This document shows, piece after piece, positions 12,840 to 25,700 of a DNA stretch of 64,000 bases. Source of the stretch: Hydractinia symbiolongicarpus (taxonomy: Eukaryota > Cnidaria > Hydrozoa > Anthoathecata > Hydractiniidae). The position numbers and the translations under genes were made by a program. The DNA lies in the NCBI RefSeq assembly GCF_029227915.1, contig NC_079885.1, positions 8,556,001 to 8,620,000 of the forward strand, in the 5' to 3' direction. Numbering within the stretch: the stretch's first letter is position 1; each line of letters starts with the position of its first letter. The notes under the pieces were generated by a model. It did not search any database. It was not told the origin of the DNA and saw only the letters and a list, made by a program, of their open reading frames with translations.

Positions 12840-13657
12840 ATATCTACGTACACGTTAACCTAGTATAAAAACGTTAAGGCTGAGACTTTGCCAAAATTAA
12901 TAACATATCAAGTACGTTCCTCATATGTTTTTCTAACTAAACTTAACTTAACTAACCTGTATTCTTTCATTCCATCCCTTTGTTATAAAAAATAATAATT
13001 TTGCAACTTTTTCGGTAGAAAATAATTAAAACGTGAACCATACGCACAATTACTTTAACTGATTTTGCTGCGGCGAAGATTATCTAAAGCAAGGCAGGGG
13101 TTTGTAAAATATGCATCAAATGTACTTTTGAAAATGGATTTCATGTACTCATTCAAACCTGATTTCAACATCGTAAACAGAGCTCGTTATGTTTTTTGTT
13201 GGGACGGAACCTCGAAATTGATTGCGCATTTTGCATGAAATGCATAGGTAGACTGTCTAAGAATAATAGAAAAAATACTATTTTTCGCCGATTTTTCTCA
13301 TATCAAAAAGGAAAATATTCCTGTGAATAAAAGTAAGGTTAATGTAATTAGTGTAAGGCAACGGTTTTTCGCTAAGGACACAATGAAAAGTCAAAACAGC
13401 CCTACACAAATGGTTTTATAAAAAATTTAATTAGTTGCAAAAGAAGAGTTTAGCATTCCGCTAATATCCTTAAGGGTTCAGGGCCATAGGAGGAGTGTAA
13501 GGACTCGCATATAAGATCAAGTAATTGTACCCTGGGTATCAAATAATTTTTCCGTGTGAGGGACTACGAAACCTGTTAATTGATTTTAAACCACGTGGTA
13601 CATAATCACAATTTCCAAACAAACATTTCCCAAACAAATCCACGAGGTGGTGCACAC

Positions 13658-13741
13658 ATGAAAGAATGGCTGACTTTCTTCATGGAACAAAAACCATTAA
13701 TTCCGACGAAGAGCTTAGTCTTGACGATGAGGAGGAAGTAG
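13658..13741 (+). other. Upstream overlapping ORF at the DDX27 start
   Basis: An ATG 8 bases before the DDX27 start opens a different frame that overlaps the first exon and ends at a TAG within it. The chosen start at 13666 gives the acidic leader that stays in phase with every downstream exon. If both ATGs are in the mRNA, the upstream frame could lower DDX27 translation by leaky scanning. Confidence 0.5.
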
Positions 13742-16700
13742 AGAAAGAAGAATCACATATGAAAGTAAGTATTTTCTCCAACGTTGTTTAAAGTACCATC
13801 GAGTACTAAATTTTGGTTCTGTATGTAGCTAAGCTCCTTATTACGTGATTATCTTAACAACTACTCAACTTGCTACATAAAAAATATTGTCAAAATCGCC
13901 CATTCTTAGGCAATTCGCCCTAATTTAACCACCCACTATTATGCTTAATATGCATCTTACATTTGTAATCAATAGCATTATTTGTACTTGATATATTTTA
14001 ACTTGATTTATTGTTTCCAAAAACTGACATCTCTAGCTATACATGATTTGTGACTCAACCAAATAGGTACTTACATTGCCTTTAGGCAAACTGAAACAAA
14101 AATAAAGTATCTTTGTTGTTACAATTTTATTTATTGTCATAAAATTCCGCCCCCCTCAATAACTTTTCATAGGATCATTCAAATTGAATCAAACTTGGCA
14201 CACTTATAGTACGTCACAAAAGGAACAAAATGGCGGCAATAAATTTTTGCTTGCGTCAGCACATTTTCTGTGACTTCATCAGAAGTCTGAAGTCTGAAAA
14301 TTGTTAAAAATGCCACTATCTGCTTAAAATATAATTACATTTGTTCTAGAACGAATGTTTACACTGTTTGAAGTTTCTGGAAGCTAAATAAATGTTATTT
14401 AACATATCTTCCGGTTTTTACATGGATCGGATAAAAAATTGCCCGAAAATTCTTTTTTTTTCGATTTTCGGGTAAAATCCGACAAAATCGGGAAATCGGA
14501 ATTGTCACGTGTCCAAATTATTCAAAATAATTTTTCTTGATGAAACAAAGTTGTGTTGCAAGTTTTAAGTTCTAAGGATAATCCTAACAGGAGTTATTAT
14601 ATTTTCCTCATTATAAGGATTTTATAGAGATTTTTAGGGGTAGTTTCGAGTAATGGCCAATATCAAAGCCTCTGAAAGGTATGGGACCTAAAAATTTAGC
14701 ATGCAGGTGTCTAATAGATAAATGTTGAAACTCAGTAAGTATCATAGCCATATAACAAAGCAAGCAGGAGTTATTAAAAAAACCCGAGATTTTTAGGGGT
14801 AGTTTCGAGTAATGGCCAATATCAAAGCCTCTGAAAGGTATGGGACCTAAAAATTTATCATGCAGGTGTCTAATAGATAAATGTTGAAACTCAGTAAGTA
14901 TCATAGCCATATAACAAAGCAATCCACACAGCTTCTAAAGGCTATTTTCCACTAAAAGAAAATTTTCTGCGAAACGGAACGGACAGAAAAAAAACAAAAC
15001 AGAAAATTTTCTGCAAGTACTTTGCACTTCATAATATTGCACACATTTTAATACAGAGAGTAAACACACTGGGCAATTCTCACAAAATAAAATAATCTAA
15101 TCAGCTAAAACATTTTCTACTTGTCGTTTCTGTACACAACACAAAGAAAAAGTTGAACTCGATTCTACTTTGCCCAGAACAGAATGTACAAGAAAATTTT
15201 CAGTTCATGCGATGTAAACATTTTAAGTGCTCCTAAGCTTTTCTGTTCCTTTCCGTTCTGTTCTGCGGAAAATTTTTCTTCAAGTGGAAAACAGCCTTGA
15301 CGCAGATTCATACTTTTCGAAAACAGTTTGACAAAAAAAGAATTATACAATCGAAGCAACTTGTTAACTAGTCCTACATGCTAAGGAAGTTGTTCTGTAT
15401 CCTTTCTACGACACTTGTGTTTCATAAATAATTATTATTGTATTGATTTTCAATGTTCTAAAAATATAATTATGGTTCAGTTTTAGAATAGAAATTTGAA
15501 AAATACCCATCATGTCCAGTGGCCGTATTAGGGTGCAAAAGTTTTTTTGTGTGATCTTTTACTTTTGCTGTAATTGTGACTCCTTTTAATTAAGTAATAG
15601 CATAACTGGGTATGATGTGTTGAAGGGTAGTATTAAGTGCGACATCTGTACTAAGTTTATTAACCCTTCCCGTCCCGTCCCTGGACTAGTCCGGGATATT
15701 GCTACACTAAAATAATCCCCATCCTGGATAGGTCCGGGATTTTACTAGGACCACTTTAAATGATCCTCGCGGCCAGCCGGTATCTTTAAAACTAACAAGA
15801 TCGATTTCTAACACTAGAATAATTTATCTCTCATTTGCGCCCAATCTGACGATTTTTAAATTCAGCTACCGTAAGTTATGCAGATTTGCTTTTTAAAATT
15901 AAAACAAAGATGGCTGTGGCTCTGGATCTTTGCCTTTTAGCAGCAATAATGCATCATTTGGCCTCTATTAATGAACTAAACCTTGAAGAGGATAGTGATG
16001 AGGTTTTAAAAGATTAAGAACGAAGAACGGCAATGGAAAAGCTTTGATAGATTGCATTTTAAAAATTTAGCGACCATAGAAATGTTTTTTTAGATCGAAT
16101 TTTAAAAGTTTAAGAACAAAATACTGCTTCTCTCCGCAAAAATTTAAAAAATAAAATTAATTAGACAACTTTACCCCCCCCCTCCCCCCCCCCCACCATT
16201 ACTGCCGCTAAATGACACTATGATTGGTAAGATGAAAATGGATAAGAAAATTATAAAAATATGAGAAAAGAATCTTATGTACATTGTTGTTACAGACGAG
16301 CTGTAATAATCATTATTTTGTTTCTTTTTATAGCAAGAGAACTTTACGTATAAAAGATGTAAAAATAAATTTATTCAATAATTTAATGACATCTCTTGCT
16401 TTCTTGTTATTAATTTATTTATTTTTTTATTTTTTTATTTTAACTTTGTTAGATCTCTTTAAATTAACTATGCGGTTTTCTACGTGCATGGAAAAGATTT
16501 AAGTTAACAATAAGGGTTGCAAAGTTAAATCATTCTCTGACTTAATATGGAATAAGAACGGCGTTTAGAATTGTTAATGTTTATTAAAGTTAGACTTCTA
16601 TGAAGAAATTATATTGAAAATTAACATAAAAAATTTGTATGACAATTTGTTTAAAAATTCTTATCACAATTCATATCACAATTCATATTGGAAAATCTTA

Positions 16701-19700
16701 ATAATTCATGTGAAAATTCGTACAAAATTTGTATGAAAATTCGTTTAAATAAGAATACAATTTGTATGACAATTCATATCATAATTTGTATAAAAATTCA
16801 AATAAATAAAAGAATATAATTCGTATGAAAATTCGTATGAAAATCATATAAAATTTGTATAGAAATTTTTAAAAATCGTGTAACTAATTAACACTACGAA
16901 TTGTATACAATTTAAGCAATTAAATTCGTATATATTTGTATAAAATGTCATAGTAGACCCCTTATTTATTATAGAAAACAATTTATAAGGCGACTTCAAT
17001 TTAATTAGTTGTTCTACGGGCGAAGTCGATAGTAACTTACGGTCGGTCTGTCGGCAAAATAAAAATAATTTTATCGAGAATGTATGGTAGGAACAACAAA
17101 AAACATAATAAAAAATGTTTTTTCTAGGTATTTTTGCATAACGCACGCAGTTTATATTTTTTAGTTGCGAAGAAAAAATAATCATAATTTGTCTCACTAA
17201 AAAATATGTAACTACTTCTCAAGGTGAAAAGATAAAAATACTTGCATGCTCAAAAACTTGTTTTTAAAAGTAATGCAGCAAGAATTTTTCTTGTGTTGTT
17301 TTCAAAGTCATACAGCAAGAATTATACTTGTATTGTTTTGAAAGTTTTACAGCAAGTTATACTTGCGCTGCAAGTTATTCTTCTCCTACTTGAAATAATA
17401 AAACAAACATGTTTTTTGCGCAGTTTTATGGGAAAATCTAAATTTAAGTGCTAATTCTTTTTCGGACTATGGTTGTTTAGTTGAGAATATTTAAAGTCTT
17501 TCGCAGCAGTAAAATCATTTGTTTTAAAATTCATAACTGAGGAGGGTTTACGACAAGCGTATTCTATCTTGTTTTAATTATAATATATAATTTACAGTTT
17601 AGCTAGCATAATTTTAAACATATATATTAATCATAATGAAGGAGGGTGTTACGACAATGATCTTTCTTGTTTTTCGCTTGTATTATAACTATTTTAGCGA
17701 AATTAGGTAATTTTTGTTATAAATTACATTAAAAGTTAAGGGGATCCCAAGGTAAAAATTGATGCCGGGCTTATATCATAGAGCTTAAAAAATTGGTTAA
17801 CAAGTCTTTTCAAATTTTTTAAAAAGCTCTTTTCGTTCTCAAGATATTCACATTTAAAGAATTTCAGATTTAATTATGTTGCATAAGTTGTGATGTCATA
17901 TTTCAGTAATAGCAAATTTTGACATTTTCCGTCATCATTAATTTTAGACCTGTTAAGGGATATGCATTTAAAGTTTATCAATGCATAGATATAAAAGTGA
18001 ATTGATTAACATTAAAAATTTTTTGACAAAATTACACTCATTTGCTCGGCCCAGGCCTCTTAATTTTTTTGCTGACGACTCCATAACTTGGGATCTGCAT
18101 GTTGGTTTGCAATTAAATTTTGTGAGTAAGCTTTTATAGACCCCATATGTTTACTCACAAAATTAAATTGCAAATCCCTTTAAAAACTTCTGTTTAACCA
18201 CGTAATTATTTTTGTGATTACAAATTACCGCATCCCGCATTTTAGTTTTATCGCAACAAATTACCATGAACAAAGAATCAACTCCCAGTCCCCTTAACAA
18301 CAGTGGTCCTAAGTAAAGTAATGTTATTGATGCACCTTGTTGACATTTAACAAACAAAAAATAACATCATTGATTATCTTCTATGCTTGTTATATTTTCA
18401 CGAGATGTGATGAGAATTTGTTTTTTTTTTCTTTGAAACTTTTTTGCTTGATATTATTATTTTTTGTTTTCGTGAAACTTAGGGTCGATCGGGTACATAG
18501 AACAAGTAATTAAATTGGAGTCGCCTAGAAAGATTGAAATTAAAAAAGATTTGTTAATCAAAATTTCTAGCTTCAAGTCATTTTAATCCTTGGATCGGTT
18601 TAAGATGCATTTGGTGGGAAATAATGGCACAACAGGATTTTAAGATATCAAAAGATGTGGTAAAATACCCTTTAAAATTATTTTTAAAATATTTTAAGCC
18701 ATGGAAGTGTTCAAGTTGTCATTCTATCAAAGGATAAAAAAGTAATTACAAAATTCCTGAATGCAACAACTGTCATTTATTTTATTTAGGGATCGTCTCA
18801 AATGTTCGTATGTTTTTTTAGTATAATTATACGAACGGTACGAAGTACTTTGTTTCGTGAAATGAATGTCATATGAAGTGCTTCGTTTATAATAAAAAAT
18901 GTAAACAAAGTTTATATGAACTTTTTTAATATATGATACGAACTTAAACGGAGTTTTTTTATCGTACAAAATGAAATGATACGAACTTTGAACAAAGTAA
19001 ATTGCTATACGATCTTGAAACGAACTTCAAAAGTACAGGCGTAATTGCACATAATTATTTCAATACGAAACCAGAAACAAAAGAATTAAACTATTTTTTT
19101 TAAAATACGAAAAAAAATAATGATACGCACTTTAAACGAAACCAGGTATAAGAAAAGTAAAATATTCGAGGTTGACTTCTTTGAAAAAACTAGTAAAATT
19201 GCGTATTCATAGGTTCAATCTACACAATCTACGGCGATCTTTTTGCTTTATACGATCCCGTTTTCATGATTTTTAAACGATCTACGGTGATCTTTCCGTT
19301 TACTACGATCCCGTTTTCATGATTTTTAAACGATCTACGGCGATCTTTCCGTTTTCTAGGATCCCGTTTTCATGATTTTTAAACGATCTACGGCGATCTT
19401 TTCGTTTTCTACGATCCCGTTTTCATAAATTTTAAACGATCTATGGTGATGTTTCCGTTTACTACGATCCCGTTTTCATAAATTTTCACCGTTCCACAGC
19501 AATCTTTTTGCTTTCTACGATCCCGTTTTCATGTTTTTTAAACGATCTACGGAGATGTTTTTGATTTCTACGATGCCATGGAGACGATCCCTAAAGACCT
19601 TAGATAATAAATCCAATTAAAATAAACGAAGTTCGTAAAACGAAACGAACTTTATAATTGTTGAAAAAATTTCAATATAGAACTATAGATAATAGTCCAA

Positions 19701-22700
19701 TTATAATAAACGAACTTCGTATAAGCAAATTTTTATACAAACTTCTTTAAAAATGATACGAACTACATACAAACTTTATTTTAAATGATACGAGCTTTAT
19801 GCAAACTTGTAATTTTGATGATTTAAAAATGTTCGTATTAAAAATAATATGATAAGAAAGATTTAATAAATCGATACGAAGTTTTTTATACGAATTATAT
19901 GAACTATGTACGAACATTTTGAGACGGTCCCTTACTGCTCCGACTTTCACCAAATATAAAATGCACATAAAATAAATTATATAGGCTATTTTAAGAGATT
20001 AGGCCAATAAGAACTAGTCTCCACTAAACCAGTAGCTCTTCTCATACGTTTTGACTGGTAGTTAATTTGAACAAGTGTTTAAATTTACACATTCCCACTC
20101 AGGGCTACCGTTTTGGGCTCACAGTAAGCTTTTATCATAGGTGGTTATCTCCATTCTCAGAAATAAAATATTTTAAGTGCTAATTTATTTTATTTTAGGG
20201 TAAAAAAAAGAAGAAGACAAAGATTCCATCTGATTTTAACAATGAATTTAATATGGTATTTGAGAAATCTGATGGTTCAGATATGTGGCGAATCCATGGT
20301 GATATCAAAAGTAAAGCAAAGGGATTGGTATGTTTCAACAATGGTTTCACATATATAAGTCTAGCTTTGTTGGGCCTTTCCCTCCCTTCCAGCAAAATAT
20401 GTGCTAAGATTTAGAGATTAATTTTCTGTTTTGTGATTTCATATGATTTGGAAATAAAATCTTGAGAGCAAGAACTTTGGTTTAGTTTCCTATAAGTTTA
20501 TAATAGATTAAAAAAGCAGTATTTGAAATACTCTTATTAAATCATCAAAATATGGTTAAAAAAGTACAATATTATTGTATTCTTCAACAATTTCCTTGCT
20601 TTCGTCAAATTTTTGTATATATTTTTCTTTTCTTTTTATTTTGTTGGTGCACTTTTGAAGGATAAAACGAAAAGCTGTGGAAATTTTATCTTTGTATATC
20701 CAAAGGTTTTTCTTAAAATGACATGCTTTGCTTGCACAAGTGTGAACGACTTGTTTTACGCAATGATTCACATTTCACTTAAGGCCTATTTTGCATACTT
20801 ACTTCACTTGGTCCTTTGTCTGCTTTGTAGATGTAAACTAGACTTTAATATTGATGCTGAAGTGCTAGAGATCACTCTGGACCAAAGAACCTGGCATATT
20901 CTGGGTTTGTAGTGGGTAGGGTGTTACTGCATTAAAGTGACATCAATATGTTTAATCAAGTTAGTGAAGCAATCCAATTACTCTTATAACTTTGAGGAAG
21001 AATAATGTGGAAACAGGGGGCGGTGATGTCAGTTACTCTTTACTGCACAGGTTACTAGGGACCTCCTGGGACAAATTTTCTAAAGCTAGGTAAACCTGCC
21101 CAGCAATATCTCTTGAAACATAAGCACACAATCCTAAATATTCTCTTAATGAATGTTTTAAACTCAATACGGTGGAGAGTAAAAAAGGTTTTTAGGGCCA
21201 TTAAAAATTAAATCACAATTCTTTTCCATTGTTCTTCTGCCTAAGCGGATTTTTTAACAGGCTTATTAACTGGTTTTTATTATCTCTTATAATAATACAG
21301 AGACTGTGTCTGTTTGTAACAGGCAAAGTGGATATTGTCATTTTTCTTTGATGTTGCCGAAAAACTTATGTCTATTATGTTAAATTTTCTGACGTTACGG
21401 TGCGACGTCAATAACACTACTTTAACGTCAATATCCTATATTAAATTAATGAAGCCATTACAGTGCATCGTAAACTTAGAGACCAAATAACTTGGAAACG
21501 AGCACATAGGTAACTAGGGAGCACCTAGGACCAATTTGGGTAATTTTCCAAAACCTGGTTCCCCAATCCGTTTCGGAATGGATAGGTTGATGACGTCATC
21601 AAAAAACCTTTAAACCCCAATATCTCTGCAACCGTTTCTCAAAAGTACATGATCCTATACATTTTCTTGATCACCGTTTCAAGGTCTATACGATGAAGGT
21701 AATAGGAATATAAATTTCCCGAAAAATTTTTTTTGCGTTTTAACGAGCCATTGCTGACGTCAGCAAAATTTTTAAACCCTTATATGTCCTTAGTCGTTCG
21801 TAGAAAGATATGATCCTATATATTATTTTGATCAGTGTTTCAACCTCTACACATTACAGGCAACAAATAAACTAAATTTCGCCAATTTTTTTTTGGATTT
21901 GCAATGCTGACGTCAGCAAACCAACTTTTTCAATGTCCTATTGCCTAAGTGGATTTTTCCACGGGTCTTTATCAACTAGTTATCATTATAATTATATACT
22001 AAGGGTAGCCTCTTTGGTGCCTATTGGTATCACGAGGCTAGCAGTGGGTAAATTCCATTTTGTAGTTCCTCCTAATTTAGTAATTTTAAAAACAAAGCTC
22101 AACAATATTAGGATCTCGTATGATTGTGCTTTAATAGCTTAAAGAGGAAATATGACGATGCTTAAGATTTAGCAGGAACTACGACGAATTGAAATATTGT
22201 ACAATTGTGTTTTGAAAGTAAATACAGCTATATATTTAAGTTTTGATTGCACAACAAACCATATTTAACCTTTTCTAGTTTATGTTAACAAGTTGGTAGC
22301 AGGTATAATACTTTCTACCTGCTTGATTTTTTTTTTGAAGAGGGAGTTTGTTACTTAAAAAGTCTCAAAGAGGTTCTAACAAATGCTAAAGTGATGTAAA
22401 TATATAGGAGTTGAAGGACTTGTTGTAGCCCCGAAATTATTGAATAAAGCCGAAAAAGTTTTTTGATATGTTTTGAGCCAGAAACAGAGTAAATACTAGA
22501 TGCATAATTGTTTTTTATTTTTTAAATAGGTATCATCTGAAATTCTAGAAGAAAAAATAAAAGCAAAACGTCGTGAAAGAAAGGTATGTTTGAAATAAAA
22601 AGTACTTATTAATAATTTATAATTCTGGCTAAGTAGTGATTTCTCTTTAATGTTTTTATTTCAAATACGAGAAGTCGGGGCTTAAATGTTTAGTCAACAT

Positions 22701-25700
22701 GGTTGTCAACTGCTGCTTCTTTTTATAAGACTGTCATGATTAGCTGTTTCAATGGGCGATGTTTTGGAAACTCAGACTGCGGATGTCTAAACTTTTTTCT
22801 GAATTAGGACTGTGTTAAAAATGTAAACAAATTATAGCCTAGCTAACTTTTATTTAGATAGAGTTTTATACCAATTAATCTGACTAAACCTTAAACTGAG
22901 GTTTTGATAATTAATAATAAAATGTTCTTTCTCTCAATATGGTTAAATCCTTGCAAACCTAAAGTTATTCTGGCAATAAATGTTATAAAACAGGTAGTTT
23001 ACACTACCAAACCCACTTTTATTAAATAGCGCCACCGTTAACAAAAAAACAACGTCAACAACATAAATTGACCATCAACTAAATAAATTGACTGACAACG
23101 AAAAAAATTGACCGTATTTAAGTAATACTAACCGTTAATGTTTCTTGTTAACGGGCAATTTATAATTTGCAAATCTTCTACGTAATTATTAACCGTTAAC
23201 AAATTTAATTAACTGGGTGTAAACATTATTGACGGTTAATAAATATTGTTAGCTGCCAATATAAATACTTAACGGTTAATTTTTGTGAGGGTGTAAAGGC
23301 TGTAATAAAAAAGGAGAGCTATTTTTTATTTACTTATTTATTAATCCAAAAATAAGTGAACTTAACAAACAATTTCTGCTATTTAGGTATTTTTTTTGGT
23401 TACGACCTAACATTCGGGTGTGGAAACGTAAGCAAATGTATATTTTTAAATACTACAGTATTGTTAAAAGAAAGCTAACATTTTGCTTGTATAAACTTAA
23501 TTCACATTAGATGGAAGTTCTGAACTGTAAGCAGCGCACGGTGCTCTTGTAAATAGTAATAACAAGTAGATAGTTTTATCCTTAAACATAGTGATAAAAC
23601 AGTATACAACACCTTATACATATTATAATTTTGTTTTAGGTTTTAAGTTGTAAATACAGTGTAGATAGCATTTCAAAACAATTTCGAGTAAATGTTCACT
23701 GAAAAGGTTGTAAAAGTTGGGTTTTTATTGCGCGAAACAGATTTATTCTACATTTATTTGTCTTTTTTGTTAAAATAATAAATTTATTTGTGTTTTTATG
23801 CTTTCTACCAATCATAATTCTTTTTAAAAACTTTTTTTCGTTAAAAAAAACTCAATTTATTTTAAAAAAATATTTCCGCCTCGCTAATAAACCCGTCTAT
23901 AGCTTATAAAAACGGTAATTTTTTTGTACAAAAAAGACGGAAATTAGAAAATGTTACATAATTACGAACACATATTATTCCCCTGCCACAAAGAAGTGGG
24001 TACACGTTTTGTTTTCAATATATAATAGATTTCTATCCATTTTTCTTTTATAATAAATTAAAAATTTATAACAAAGGTAGATCATAAATACAACATTATT
24101 ATTTGCTAACTGTTTAAATAAAAGCATCAGTTAGATTATCGAACATCTCGTGTAATTTCCTAACCCAACAAATTTTAATTTCTCGTTTTAAGCGAACGAC
24201 GGGCGAAAGATTTCTCGTACTTGTTAACGCAGACAAATGAGTATGCAGCGTTTTATCGTATATAAATATATGTATATATATATTATTATTATTGATAATC
24301 CAATCTTCATCCGGAACTCGATTTTCTGACCTCACTGTTTAGAAACCAAAGAAAATACATAAAACAAATTTGTTAAAATGACGAGATTCAGTGCATTTAA
24401 CAAAATTTAGAATTTAAATTGACTGGCAACGTTTAAAATTGACAGACAACATATTTAATTAATCGCTAATTTTTGTGATTAACCGTCAATAAACTTTATT
24501 AACCGTTAATACGACTTTGATATTTATAAATAACTGTAATGACCGACAATCAAAATTATTAACCGTCAACAAACTTTAATAACGGCCAATCTTTTATATT
24601 GACAGTCAATCAAATTTGTTATCAGTTAACAAAAAAAGTTAACCGGCAACTAAAAACATTGACCGTTAATAAATATCATTAACCGTTAACGTGAGAACGT
24701 TAACGGATGGCGCTATTTAATAAAAGTGGGTTTGGTAGTGTTAAGGTTACGTGTAACCTATAAAACAGTAATTTGAAATGTATCAGTGTTTTTGAAGAAG
24801 ATATGGTCTGTCACAAATAAAACTCGGTCACGAAACAAATTTAACATGGCAACCACAGAATTTTACCTAGTAGTAAAAGCCTCTGCTCGAATAAAGCACC
24901 CACCATTAATTCTGTATTCACTGTCATTTTTGCACAATGGGAAGTTTTTTTTGACAGCAGCAGTAAATTTTATTTGAAAGTACAAAATTTCATGAAGCTA
25001 GAAAAGTCCAAAATTGGGGGTTTTATAAATTGTGGTGAATGAAGAAATTTTGTGCATGAACTTATGTATTTGAAAAGATAGAAAACTGTAAAAGCTCTTA
25101 TTACACAACCAATCTATTTTTAACACATGTCTTTAATGGAGGCCCCCCAACATATTAAAAATTTAATAAACTCCCAGGCTCTAGTAGACAACCCCTTTCT
25201 TCAGTCAAAAAAGCACGTTTATTAGTTTTCCTTGTTCAAACAATTTATTTTATGTGTATTTATGATAAATATATTGGTTCATTTCAAAAAAATTATACTT
25301 CTAATTCAGCAAAACTAATTTTGCAAAAGAAATGTCAGCTTGTAAGAATTTCTGACATAAACAAGTACTTAGTATTCTGGGGGCTATTTATTGATGCATT
25401 TACTGGGAACTGGATAACACAAGAAAACTACTAAAAAGTTTTCTAAACATGTATTATATAATAAAAAATAATAATTTCACAAGAACAACATGTATTATAT
25501 AATAAAAAATAATAATTTCACAAGAACTATAAAAATGTCACCTCAGCAGGACGATCAATCTCAAATGCAAATGTTCATATCTATTAAAAAAGCAAGTAAA
25601 ATAAAAGAATACAAAACTAACAAAAAGCAAAAAACAAAAATTATTAAATAAATCAACACACAACCCTTACTTATCGTAACTTTAACTTTTAACCCACAGA

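Larger units (their letters stand above)
10861..13665. promoter_or_regulatory. Head-to-head region between BRD7/9 and DDX27
   Basis: The two start codons face away from each other across 2.8 kb. The region should hold both promoters and 5' UTRs, but I could not place a TATA box or initiator with confidence. It contains a 14-bp hairpin (12074-12104) and a palindromic MITE (12734-12839). I see no convincing coding segment. Confidence 0.5.
13765..20198. other. DDX27 intron 1 (6.4 kb)
   Basis: The largest intron of the window. It contains a tandem duplication (14628-14925), a MITE (14938-15299), a C-rich tract near 16170-16197, a Harbinger-like element (16989-18525) and a second element with a 53-bp satellite core (18789-19931). 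No conserved coding segment was seen. Confidence 0.6.

Noticed and set aside
15910-16020. Plus-strand ATG with about 35 codons ([10 protein letters not shown]...) near a C-rich tract
   Set aside because: It looked like a transposase N-terminus at first, but there is no continuation and no motif.
16600-16870. Repeats of AATTCGTATGAAAATTC-type words as a CRISPR-like array
   Set aside because: The spacing is irregular, the words vary, and there are no constant spacers; it is simple AT-rich repetition in a eukaryotic intron.
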